From Planctomycetota bacterium (GTDB lineage Bacteria; Planctomycetota; Phycisphaerae; Phycisphaerales; Zrk34): DNA of 64,000 bases. Positions 50,339 through 58,123 of this stretch are shown here, in pieces. The stretch's first letter is position 1; each line of letters opens with the position of its first letter. The position numbers were made by a program, and so were the translations under genes. The stretch covers positions 62,001 to 126,000 of the forward strand of contig WGMD01000006.1 of assembly GCA_016125255.1 (NCBI GenBank), in the 5' to 3' direction. Under the pieces are notes generated by a model. The model did not search any database and was not told the DNA's origin. It saw nothing but the letters and a program-made list of their open reading frames with translations.

Positions 50339-51120
50339 CAACCACCGGTGCTCGAAAGGTCGCTCGCCGCCGCCACGGGGTCCCCGAACAGCGCCCGCCC
50401 GACGCGGACGATGTTGGCGCCGCACTCGATGGCGACCTCGAAATCATCGGTCATGCCCATCGAAAGAATGTTGAAATCCCTGCCGTACACGCCTTCGGTC
50501 CGCATGTCGTTGAACAGTTCAGCCGTACGCTCAAAGACCGGGCGGCTGTGCTCGGGATTGTCGGATTGAGGGGCGATGGCCATGATGCCGCGCAGTTTAA
50601 GATGAATCATCGTCTGAATCTGCTCGGCCAGGTGCCCCACCGCCGCCGGCGCGAGCCCGAACTTCTGGGCCTCCCCGGCCGTGTTGACCTGAAGCAGAAC
50701 TTCGACCTCGTGATCGAGTTTGCCGGCGTGTGACTGAATTTCCTCGGCGAGGCGGAGACTGTCGACGGAATGCACAAGTTTGATCAAGGGCAGAGCCGCC
50801 TTGACCTTGTTGCGCTGCAGATGCCCGATCATGTGCCATCGGACCTGCGCGGGCATGTCGCTGCGGCCGCTGGAAAGCATGCGATGGCGGGCGAGGAACT
50901 CCTCGGTGGTGGCGACGCGCTGCTGAAGCTGCTGGACCTTGCTTTCGCCCAGGTCGCAGTGGCCCAGTTCGATGAGCTGGCGGATTTGCGTGGGGCTGGC
51001 CATTTTCGTGACCGCCACGGCCACGATATCCTCCGCGCGGCGACCGCTGCGCTCGGCGGCGGCTCCGACGCGGTCCATGAGCTGCCGGTAGCGCTCCTTG
51101 AGTTGATTGCGGGAAACCAT
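50338..51120 (-). CDS. yggS: YggS-family pyridoxal-phosphate homeostasis protein
   Basis: A 260-residue PLP-binding protein of the alanine-racemase-like N-terminal fold. The PLP lysine is Lys39 in 'VAVAVTKMASPTQI'. Other family landmarks are 'LGESKVQQLQQ' (usually LGENRVQE), 'WHMIGHLQRNKVK' and 'LSMGMTDDFEVAIECGANIVRVGRALFG'. It regulates free PLP levels. The chosen ATG gives a normal length. It leads a two-gene operon with the SDR gene. Confidence 0.94.
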   Translation of the reverse strand: MVSRNQLKERYRQLMDRVGAAAERSGRRAEDIVAVAVTKMASPTQIRQLIELGHCDLGESKVQQLQQRVATTEEFLARHRMLSSGRSDMPAQVRWHMIGHLQRNKVKAALPLIKLVHSVDSLRLAEEIQSHAGKLDHEVEVLLQVNTAGEAQKFGLAPAAVGHLAEQIQTMIHLKLRGIMAIAPQSDNPEHSRPVFERTAELFNDMRTEGVYGRDFNILSMGMTDDFEVAIECGANIVRVGRALFGDPVAAASDLSSTGG

Positions 51121-51226
51121 AGGCGCCGATCCCCTGCCGTTGATCGCTTCTACCGTTGAGGATAGACGACTTGGGCGCATCGCTCAAGTCATCGCATTCC
51201 CGCACGGCCGTTCCCGCCCATCCATG

Positions 51227-51260
51227 AAAAAAGGCCACCCCGTCGCGGGATGGCCTTGAT
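51227..51260 (-). terminator. Rho-independent terminator
   Basis: On the minus strand, AAGGCCATCCC, a short GC loop and GGGGTGGCCTTTTTTC form a strong stem with a U-run. It lies just after the Spy-like gene stop and before yggS. Confidence 0.88.
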
Positions 51261-51284
51261 CGCCATATCAGAACGGGCGTCGGA

Positions 51285-51857
51285 TCACTTGTCCTTGCCT
51301 TCGGCCGGACCATGCTTGGGCCGATCGCCTTCGCCGCCGCGGGGGCCGCCGTCACGCGGACCGCCTTCGCGCGGACCGTCGGGACGCATCGCCGCCGCCT
51401 TTTCCTTGAGCTTGGCGGCCTGCTCAGGGGTCAGCACGGCCGAAATCTTCTCGATCAGGTCACGCGGATTGGGGCCCTTTTCCATGATCTCGCGAATCTG
51501 CTTGCCGACGGCCATCGCCGCTTCGCGATCCTTGGCCTCGCGCGCCGCCTTCATCTTTTCAAAGAGCGGCTCCAGCTCCGCCTTGTGCTCCTCATGGAAC
51601 TTTTTCATCTCTTCGCCGAAGGCCGCGACGATCTCATGGACCTTGCCCTTCTGATCGTCGGTGAGGTTCAAGTCCTTGAGCAGACCCATGATCCGCTCGC
51701 CGGGGCGGTGTTCGCCGTCGCCGGGGCCGTCGGGCCGGTGCGGGCGGTCGCCTTCGGCATGCCGGGGCCGATCGCCCTCGGCGGGCTTCTTGTCTTCGGC
51801 GCGGAGCGCCATGGTGAACGTCAGAACGCAGATCATCATCGCCGTGAGCAGCTTCAT
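51285..51857 (-). CDS. Spy/CpxP-like LTxxQ-motif periplasmic protein
   Basis: A 190-residue protein with a signal peptide (MKLLTAMMICVLTFTMALRA), a His/Pro/Gly-rich charged stretch (about 24-52), two LTxxQ-type helices ('LTDDQKGKVHEIVAAF' and 'LTPEQAAKLKEKAAAM'), and a Gly/Arg/Pro-rich tail. This resembles Spy/CpxP periplasmic chaperones or stress sensors. CGGAGA precedes the ATG. It has its own terminator, so it is a single-gene unit, perhaps stress-regulated. Confidence 0.8.
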   Translation of the reverse strand: MKLLTAMMICVLTFTMALRAEDKKPAEGDRPRHAEGDRPHRPDGPGDGEHRPGERIMGLLKDLNLTDDQKGKVHEIVAAFGEEMKKFHEEHKAELEPLFEKMKAAREAKDREAAMAVGKQIREIMEKGPNPRDLIEKISAVLTPEQAAKLKEKAAAMRPDGPREGGPRDGGPRGGEGDRPKHGPAEGKDK

Positions 51858-52026
51858 GAGCGGATCTCCGAAAGGGTTGTTTCCGAAAGGTGTTTCCACA
51901 AGGCCAACGTTAATCACACGCGGGTATTGCCGATCTTTACGCATCGTCCCGCCGCCTTGTCGTGTCGGATGCATGTCTCTATGATCCCGTACCAATTTAG
52001 TCCGGTTTATCAGACGAAGGAAGCCC

Positions 52027-53100
52027 ATGGCCCTTACCAAGCAGGACATTGTCGAATCGCTCAAGCGGGTGCACGAACCCCGGAGCCAGCAGGATATTGT
52101 GACGCTCAACATGGTGGCGAACGTGGCGTATTGCGATGGCAACGTCGCTCTGCGGATCGCCGCTGCGGACATGCTCCGCGACCGGATCCGTAACGACATC
52201 ATGGCCGCCGTCCGCACGCTCGGCCCGGAGATCAAGCGGATCGACATCGACTTCGTCAATCCGCCCGCCCCCCCGTCCGCCCAGCACAACGCCCGCAAGG
52301 ACAACCCTCTGCCCAAGGTGCGTCACGTCGTCGCCGTCGGAGCGGGCAAGGGCGGCGTCGGCAAGAGCACCGTGTCCGTCAACCTCGCCGTCGGCCTCGC
52401 CCGGCGGGGGCTGCGCGTCGGGCTGCTCGATGGCGACATCTACGGCCCGTCGGCGCCGACGCTGCTGGACCTGCATGCAGCCCAGCTCACCGGGTCGCAG
52501 CAGACGCTCTACCCCTTCGAGGTGCACGGCATCAAGGCGATGACCATCGGCAAGATGGTCGAGCCGGAGAAGCCGCTCATCTGGCGCGGCCCGATGGCGC
52601 ACGGGGCCTTCCGCCAACTCGCCCTTCAAACCGATTGGGGCGATCTGGATTTTCTGATCATCGATCTGCCGCCGGGCACGGGCGATGTGCCGCTTACGAT
52701 GGCGCAGATGGTGCCGCTCACCGGCGCGGTGATCATCTGCACGCCGCAGAAAGTCGCGCAGGATGACGCCGTCCGCGCCGCGGCGATGTTCAAGCAGCTT
52801 GAGGTCGATGTGCTGGGCGTCGTCGAGAACATGAGCTACTTCATCGGCGACGACGGCAAGGAGTACGACATTTTCGGCAAAGGCGGCGCGACGCAGATGG
52901 CCCAGCGCCTCGGGCTCCCCGTCCTGGGCCAGGTCCCCATCAGCATGCCCCTCCGCGCCAACTCCGACGCCGGCAATCCGACCGCGAACTTTGACGATGA
53001 CAAACTCGCCGCCGAACTCAACGCCCTCGTCGACCGCTTCCTCGAACAGATCGAAGCCCACGACGCCGAAACCGAAGCGCCGACGTTGAGCATTCACTGA
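52027..53100 (+). CDS. mrp: Mrp/ApbC/NBP35-family Fe-S carrier ATPase lacking the CxxC motif
   Basis: A 357-residue cytosolic P-loop ATPase. It has an N-terminal MIP18/DUF59 domain (about 5-85), the deviant Walker A 'GKGGVGKST' at 108-116, 'DGDIYGPSAPTLL', and 'DFLIIDLPPGTGDVPL'. Near residues 267-285 the family normally has ENMS...CxxC...FG, which bridges a 4Fe-4S cluster in the dimer; here it reads 'ENMSYFIGDDGKEYDIFG' without cysteine. Variants without CxxC are known in some lineages such as cyanobacteria. It likely handles Fe-S assembly in an altered way. Confidence 0.94.
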   Translation: MALTKQDIVESLKRVHEPRSQQDIVTLNMVANVAYCDGNVALRIAAADMLRDRIRNDIMAAVRTLGPEIKRIDIDFVNPPAPPSAQHNARKDNPLPKVRHVVAVGAGKGGVGKSTVSVNLAVGLARRGLRVGLLDGDIYGPSAPTLLDLHAAQLTGSQQTLYPFEVHGIKAMTIGKMVEPEKPLIWRGPMAHGAFRQLALQTDWGDLDFLIIDLPPGTGDVPLTMAQMVPLTGAVIICTPQKVAQDDAVRAAAMFKQLEVDVLGVVENMSYFIGDDGKEYDIFGKGGATQMAQRLGLPVLGQVPISMPLRANSDAGNPTANFDDDKLAAELNALVDRFLEQIEAHDAETEAPTLSIH

Positions 53101-53110
53101 TCGACAAATG

Positions 53111-55759
53111 TCAATCCGGCGGGCAATAATGAAGCTGCTTTTCGGGACATTTTTTCATCAAATCTTCGACGATTTTGAATCCCTCGGGCGACTCGGCAGC
53201 CACCCATTTGATACCATCCGTCGAATACAGCCGACCTTGGAATGCTTCTTCATAAAACTCTGCATCCGCGTCCTGCTTTGCCAGCCGCGCGTCGAGTTTC
53301 GCCTTCACTTGCGGTTCATATTTCTCGTAATAACCAATGAACCGATTGTTGTCACCGCAGTCGTTGCATGTAAAAAAGTGCGCCCGCACCGCGTCATTAC
53401 CCGCCGCGCTCTTGATGGGTGGAATCTTCGTCGCTGAATCGACGAAGTATTCTTTGGTCTTCACGTCGTAGAAGTATGCCTTACCCGGGTCCACCGCCTT
53501 CGCTTTTCCCTGCGGTCCGCCAATGGCGCCGCCGCCCGCGCCCGGCACAACATCCGGCACCTTCTCCCCCGCCTTTTTGAGCTGATCCTTCGCCGTATCG
53601 AGGTCAACGAATTCGACGTGGCCGTCGCCATAGCCGACGTTGACGCCTTCGTCCGTTTCGTCGGTGATCTTTTCGTAGACGAGAATCTCGTCCGCCTTCG
53701 GCTCCGCGCCCGCCTTGACCGGGCGATAGACGTAGTCGCTGTGCTCATTGACCCACTTGGCCTTGGCCTCCGCTGAGTCAAACTGATCGGGAACCTCGCC
53801 GCGATGCTCGTGCTTCACAAACGCCTTCGGCTCGAGCAGGCCGTCTTTGACTAGCCTGCCCATATCCGGCGGATACTTTCCATCGTGCATCGTGGACCAT
53901 TGAATCAACGCGATTTCGATCTGCTTGATGTTGTTGGCGCTAACCGTCCGATTCGCCACCACGCGCGCCCGGCCAAGCGACGGCATGATGATGCCCGCCG
54001 CGAAGCTCGTCGAGGCGACGGACATCAATCCTGATGGCGAAAGCATATCCGCGCCGGGGAAGGGCACGAGGCCGTCCTCGTGGTAACCCGTCGCGTCGGT
54101 CCATGAAGTCCGCATCGACGGCGTGAGATGCGCCATCAGCTTCGCCGTATCGGGCATCAATCGCATCGGATCGAACCCGCCGTTGGCCGGGAGGAACTGC
54201 TGCATCATCTGAAGGTACGCCGCGATCTGGCTCAGCGTCATCGGCGCGACCTTCGGCAGATCGGAAAACGCCACACTGTTGAACTCCGTGCGGTCGAGCC
54301 GTTTCGTCAGGGCGATGAAGTCGGCGTTGTCCGTGATCGGACTCATCTCCACGCTGTCAAAACCGATGCGCGAGCTGACCGCGGCGGGCGAGAGCGAGAA
54401 ATAGAACCGCTGCTTGTGAATCGCCCACGCCGGGCTGAACATCGGGAAGTTCAGATACGTGACCATCGCGTCGCCCGCCGGGCTGCGCTGAAGCTTCACA
54501 TTGACCGGCCCGTTCTCGTTCGCCAGCGCCTTGTTGAGCTTGTCCTCCATGATCTTCAGCGACCCGTCAAGCTTGTTGGCGTCGCGCAGGAAGTTGACCA
54601 GCATGAGGTTCATGCCCATCGGCCCCGCCGCCGAGAAATCCCCGTACATCAGCCACTGCGACCCGAGCGTCGCCAGCACGTCCTTCTCCAGATCGACGCC
54701 CAGAAACTCCTTCGTCTGCGCCACCGACTGATTGAAATTCGCTTCGTCCTCCGGCGATAGCTCATGCACCATCTGCCGGATCATCGGCATGATGCCCGCC
54801 ACGTCGAACTTCCCCGCGATCATCCACGTCGCCGTCCGCGGCGCCACCTTGAGCACTTCCTTATCGAGCGCCGGCCCGTCGAGCAGCGTGAGAAAACCCT
54901 TGCGCGGGGCCGGGGCTTCGATCCACTGCCGATCCCGCCAATCCTGTCCCTCGAACAACCCCGATGAGGCGATGCGCCCGACGGCGTCGAGTCCCGACAT
55001 CGCGAAAAACTTCCTGGCCTTCTCGAAATCCTCATTGTTCGTCCGCTTGGCCTTGGTGCGCTCCTGCTCCGTCAGGTCCATCACCAGCTTCAACCCCGTC
55101 GTCACATCCAGATACGACACCGTCATCGCCTTGTCGCCGCCGACGACGCTCATCGCTTCCTTGAACCGATCGTTGTCCGTCAGCGCCGGCGACGCGGGCG
55201 TGCTTCCGTCGCCGAGTCCGAGCCGGGCCAGGTGCGCCGCGTCGAGCCGTTTGTTCACAAGAGCGACCACCTCGCCGCGCTGAATCAGCGTGAGGTTCTT
55301 TTCGAGCATCTTCGGATCGGTTTCGAGCAATCCCTTGACATGCTCGTGCAGCGCCGCCGCCTCGGCCCCGGCGTGACAGATCATGGCGAAGCGAAGCTGA
55401 TCGTCCTTGGCCGTCTCGCCCCGATCGACGCCGCCGATGTAAATCGCCCAACCCTTGTGCATCATCATCGGCGCCAAGGCGAACAGATGCTTCGCCGTCG
55501 CCAGCCCCGCCTCGTCCTTGTCCGCCTCAAGCTGCGGCACGATCATCGCCTCTAGGTTCCCCAACAGATCCCACGAATCGATCATCCCCTTCAAATGCGA
55601 CTGCGCGTAGGCGTCGCCCGCCGTCTCCGTCCCGCTCCAGCCGGCGTACACGATCGCGTCGCCGGGAATCTCATTGTCCAGCGGGGCGGCGAACGTGACC
55701 GAACAGGCAACCATCAGCACGATCATGACGCGCGCGGCAATCTGGATGAATCTTGTCAT
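53111..55759 (-). CDS. Large secreted protein with DUF3352-like N-terminus and internal pilin-like module
   Basis: An 882-residue protein with a signal peptide (about 1-24). Residues about 30-560 have the layout of DUF3352-like secreted proteins ('IPGDAIVYAGWSG'). Near residues 580-640 there is a segment very like the start of planctomycete pseudopilins: 'FAAGIIMPSLGRARVVAN' followed by 'NNIKQIEIALIQWSTMHDGKYPPDMG', then 'VGYGDGHVEFVD' near 711. Such a helix is usually at the extreme N-terminus after a prepilin peptide. A CxxC near 800 and two late cysteines (near 872 and 880) could bind a metal. Start chosen by the signal peptide and GGGAGG upstream. Confidence 0.75.
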   Translation of the reverse strand: MTRFIQIAARVMIVLMVACSVTFAAPLDNEIPGDAIVYAGWSGTETAGDAYAQSHLKGMIDSWDLLGNLEAMIVPQLEADKDEAGLATAKHLFALAPMMMHKGWAIYIGGVDRGETAKDDQLRFAMICHAGAEAAALHEHVKGLLETDPKMLEKNLTLIQRGEVVALVNKRLDAAHLARLGLGDGSTPASPALTDNDRFKEAMSVVGGDKAMTVSYLDVTTGLKLVMDLTEQERTKAKRTNNEDFEKARKFFAMSGLDAVGRIASSGLFEGQDWRDRQWIEAPAPRKGFLTLLDGPALDKEVLKVAPRTATWMIAGKFDVAGIMPMIRQMVHELSPEDEANFNQSVAQTKEFLGVDLEKDVLATLGSQWLMYGDFSAAGPMGMNLMLVNFLRDANKLDGSLKIMEDKLNKALANENGPVNVKLQRSPAGDAMVTYLNFPMFSPAWAIHKQRFYFSLSPAAVSSRIGFDSVEMSPITDNADFIALTKRLDRTEFNSVAFSDLPKVAPMTLSQIAAYLQMMQQFLPANGGFDPMRLMPDTAKLMAHLTPSMRTSWTDATGYHEDGLVPFPGADMLSPSGLMSVASTSFAAGIIMPSLGRARVVANRTVSANNIKQIEIALIQWSTMHDGKYPPDMGRLVKDGLLEPKAFVKHEHRGEVPDQFDSAEAKAKWVNEHSDYVYRPVKAGAEPKADEILVYEKITDETDEGVNVGYGDGHVEFVDLDTAKDQLKKAGEKVPDVVPGAGGGAIGGPQGKAKAVDPGKAYFYDVKTKEYFVDSATKIPPIKSAAGNDAVRAHFFTCNDCGDNNRFIGYYEKYEPQVKAKLDARLAKQDADAEFYEEAFQGRLYSTDGIKWVAAESPEGFKIVEDLMKKCPEKQLHYCPPD

Positions 55760-55823
55760 GCGAACCTCCCGGTGAAAGTGTGGACCTCTGATCGGGCTCC
55801 ATCGTATCACCGCCGCGTCTACA

Positions 55824-56609
55824 ATGCACACCCGCTTTCGCCGGAGCCCCGCCATCGAACCCGTGCAGGTCATCCTCATCGCCCTGATCATCGCCAGCGG
55901 GGCCGCCCTCCAGTCCGCCGTCGGTTTCGGGTTCGGCCTCTTCGCCACCCCGCTGCTGCTTTTCATCGGCCTGCCCGCTCCGCAGGCCGTGCCGACCACC
56001 GCGATCGTCGCCCTTGTCCAGACCGGCGTCGCCGCATGGAAACTGCGGCACGAAGTCCAATGGCGCCTTGCTGTTGCGCTGGCGCTCGTCGCCATGACGA
56101 TGCAGCCGGTCGGTGCGTGGCTGTTGAGCGTGCTGGTCAGCTACGGCCCGTCGGTCGTGCAGCAGGTCATCAGCGCGATCGTACTCGGGGCCGTGCTCGT
56201 GCAGGCGTGGGTCCGCCCGCATCCGAGTCCGAAGCTGCACATCGCCTGGGGCATCGCGGCGATGATTGCAGCAGGGCTCATGCACGGACTCTGCGGCATG
56301 AGCGGGCCGCCGGTCGTGCTCTGGGTCATGGCTCACGACTGGTCGAGCCGCAAAAGCCGCGCGATGATGTTCGCCATCTTCTTCATGCTCATTCCCCCGA
56401 ACCTGCTCAACTACTATCTGCGTTTCGGCATGCCCGCCGTCCACGCCGCACTGATCGGCGGCCTGTTCTTCCCCGTCGTGCTGCTCGGCATGATCCCCGG
56501 TATGTGGATCGGTCACCACCTGCCCAAACCCCGCCTCAAACAAATCGCCTTCGCCATCCTCATCCTCATCGCCGCCGCCGGCATGCTCGCGCCGTTGATG
56601 CAACGCTGA
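55824..56609 (+). CDS. TSUP/TauE-SafE family membrane permease
   Basis: A 261-residue polytopic protein with about eight hydrophobic helices and the repeated family motif 'GFGFGLFATPLLLF' and 'GLMHGLCGMSGPPVVLW'. TSUP proteins export sulfite, sulfoacetate or similar organosulfur anions, or import such compounds; the substrate is not predictable here. It is divergent from the 882-aa gene and ends next to an inverted repeat that is shared with the convergent MGMT gene. Confidence 0.9.
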   Translation: MHTRFRRSPAIEPVQVILIALIIASGAALQSAVGFGFGLFATPLLLFIGLPAPQAVPTTAIVALVQTGVAAWKLRHEVQWRLAVALALVAMTMQPVGAWLLSVLVSYGPSVVQQVISAIVLGAVLVQAWVRPHPSPKLHIAWGIAAMIAAGLMHGLCGMSGPPVVLWVMAHDWSSRKSRAMMFAIFFMLIPPNLLNYYLRFGMPAVHAALIGGLFFPVVLLGMIPGMWIGHHLPKPRLKQIAFAILILIAAAGMLAPLMQR

Positions 56610-56620
56610 TGGCTCTCCCC

Positions 56621-56686
56621 TCGTGCTCGTTCCTCGTTCTCGTGATCGTCACCGCGTTCGATAACGAGAACAAGGAACGAGCACGA
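56621..56686. repeat. Inverted repeat between convergent genes
   Basis: Two 23-bp arms (56621-56643 and 56664-56686) pair with one mismatch. The arms contain CGTTCCTCGTTCTCGT. The location between the TSUP and MGMT gene ends suggests a bidirectional terminator derived from a dispersed palindromic repeat. Confidence 0.75.
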
Positions 56687-56696
56687 TGAGGACTGA

Positions 56697-57008
56697 TCAA
56701 AACTCATACACGCACGTCAAATCCACGCGCTCCCCGCGCATCGGCACGCCTTCGTCCCTGAGCATGCGCTTCTTCTTGGCAAGCCCACCGGCGTAACCCG
56801 TGAGCTTCCCATCCGAACCAACCACCCGATGGCACGGCACGGCCGGCGCACACGGATTGCGATTGAGCGCCATGCCCACCGCCCGATACGCCCTGGTCCC
56901 CATCGCCGCCGCGATGCGCCCGTACGTCGTGACGCGCCCCTTCGGGATGCGCTTCGTCAATGCCCAAACCTGCTCATCAAAACTATGGGTTTTACTTCCG
57001 GGGGTCAT
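56697..57008 (-). CDS. Methylated-DNA--protein-cysteine methyltransferase-like (MGMT)
   Basis: A 103-residue DNA-repair protein that corresponds to the C-terminal domain of O6-alkylguanine alkyltransferases. The acceptor cysteine is Cys59 in '[18 protein letters not shown]'; alkyltransferase-like proteins would have PWHR instead. The N-terminal domain of larger Ogt proteins is absent, as in compact family members. '[20 protein letters not shown]' is the DNA-binding part. Its ATG overlaps the stop of the esterase gene (ATGA). Confidence 0.92.
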   Translation of the reverse strand: MTPGSKTHSFDEQVWALTKRIPKGRVTTYGRIAAAMGTRAYRAVGMALNRNPCAPAVPCHRVVGSDGKLTGYAGGLAKKKRMLRDEGVPMRGERVDLTCVYEF

Positions 57009-57898
57009 GGCGTGTGCTCCTTCCAGTCGCGCCAAATCCAGCGAAGCGTCTCCGGCAGGATCGCCCCGCCGTGTTTGCCATTGTGGCCGCCTTCGCCGAA
57101 CTCGAACTGGTAATCGTAGTGCTTGAACTTCAGCGCCGCCGCCATCTGCTGATTCGATAGCGGCCAGTTCCCGTGCTCGTTATCCAGATCATTCTTCCCA
57201 TCCTGCAAAAACACACGCAGCGGCTTGTTCTCCGTCTTGCGGATCACCGACGGATACAGATAGCCCCCGCGGATGTTCGTGAAGCTGCCGACGTGCGACA
57301 CGACCTTCCGGAAAACATCCGGCCGCTCCCATGCGACTTTGAACGCGCAAATCCCCCCGCTGCTGATTCCGCAGATCGCCCGGCAATCGGGATTGTCGGT
57401 GAGCTTGTACTGCTTCGCCACCGCCGGCAGAATCTCGTCGATCAGAAACTTCGCGTACTGCCCATCGGGCGTGTCATATTCAAAACTCCGATTGCTCGGC
57501 GTCGGCGACCAGCCCGGCTTGTCGTTCTGAAGTTTGTCCCCCGCATTGCCCGGATCAATGAAAATCCCGATCGTCACCGGCATCTCGCCCGCCGCGATCA
57601 GATTGTCAAACACCACCGGCACGCGAAACTGTCCGTTCTCGTCGACGTACGCATGCCCATCCTGAAACACCATCACCGCCGCCGGCTTCGACCCGTCATA
57701 CTGCGCCGGCACATACACCCAGTACCGCCGGATCGTGTTCGGATACACGTCCGTGCTTTTCCACACATCCATCGCGACCTTCCCCACCGGCACACCGTCG
57801 TGTCGCATCGAATCGGGGCCGAGTTGGTAGGGTTCGTCAGCGTGCGCCGCCATCGTCGCCGTCAACATCAGCACTGCAAACAGAATCACACGTTGCAT
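57005..57898 (-). CDS. Secreted alpha/beta-hydrolase esterase (enterochelin-esterase-like)
   Basis: A 297-residue protein with a signal peptide (about 1-20) and the Esterase D/Fes-type fold. The nucleophile elbow is 'CGISSGG' (first Ser after Ile), an acidic residue lies in '[14 protein letters not shown]', and the catalytic histidine in '[11 protein letters not shown]'. '[22 protein letters not shown]' is the usual opening strand. It probably cleaves an ester on an exopolymer or siderophore. It heads a two-gene unit with the MGMT-like gene, an odd pairing. Confidence 0.86.
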   Translation of the reverse strand: MQRVILFAVLMLTATMAAHADEPYQLGPDSMRHDGVPVGKVAMDVWKSTDVYPNTIRRYWVYVPAQYDGSKPAAVMVFQDGHAYVDENGQFRVPVVFDNLIAAGEMPVTIGIFIDPGNAGDKLQNDKPGWSPTPSNRSFEYDTPDGQYAKFLIDEILPAVAKQYKLTDNPDCRAICGISSGGICAFKVAWERPDVFRKVVSHVGSFTNIRGGYLYPSVIRKTENKPLRVFLQDGKNDLDNEHGNWPLSNQQMAAALKFKHYDYQFEFGEGGHNGKHGGAILPETLRWIWRDWKEHTP

Positions 57899-58123
57899 GA
57901 CGGATCACTCCACATGTTGCCATCAATCACCACCCGATTGTAGCAACTCCCCGCACTTCCCTCACCCTTTGAGGGGGAGGGTTGGGTAGGGGTGAATCAC
58001 ATCAGTCCACAACCGCCGCCGCATCGATGCGTTTCACTGATGCATTCTCCGCAAAGCGCTACCTCGCACGATCTGATACGCCTCACCCTCACCGTCACGC
58101 CCTCAAGGACGGGGTGTCAGATC
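57899..58123. other. 225-bp gap between thrS end and esterase start
   Basis: Both flanking genes are on the minus strand. The gap holds the esterase promoter. Near the esterase it has a G/C-skewed stretch ('CCCTCACCCTTTGAGGGGGA') that can fold as an imperfect stem. Next to thrS, CACGCCC-TCAAGGAC-GGGGTG could be its terminator stem. No gene is seen. Confidence 0.35.

Noticed and set aside
55760-56095. Extension of the 882-aa protein opposite the TSUP gene
   Set aside because: A GGGAGG ribosome binding site and signal peptide mark the internal ATG at 55759; the extension is a reverse-frame shadow of the permease.
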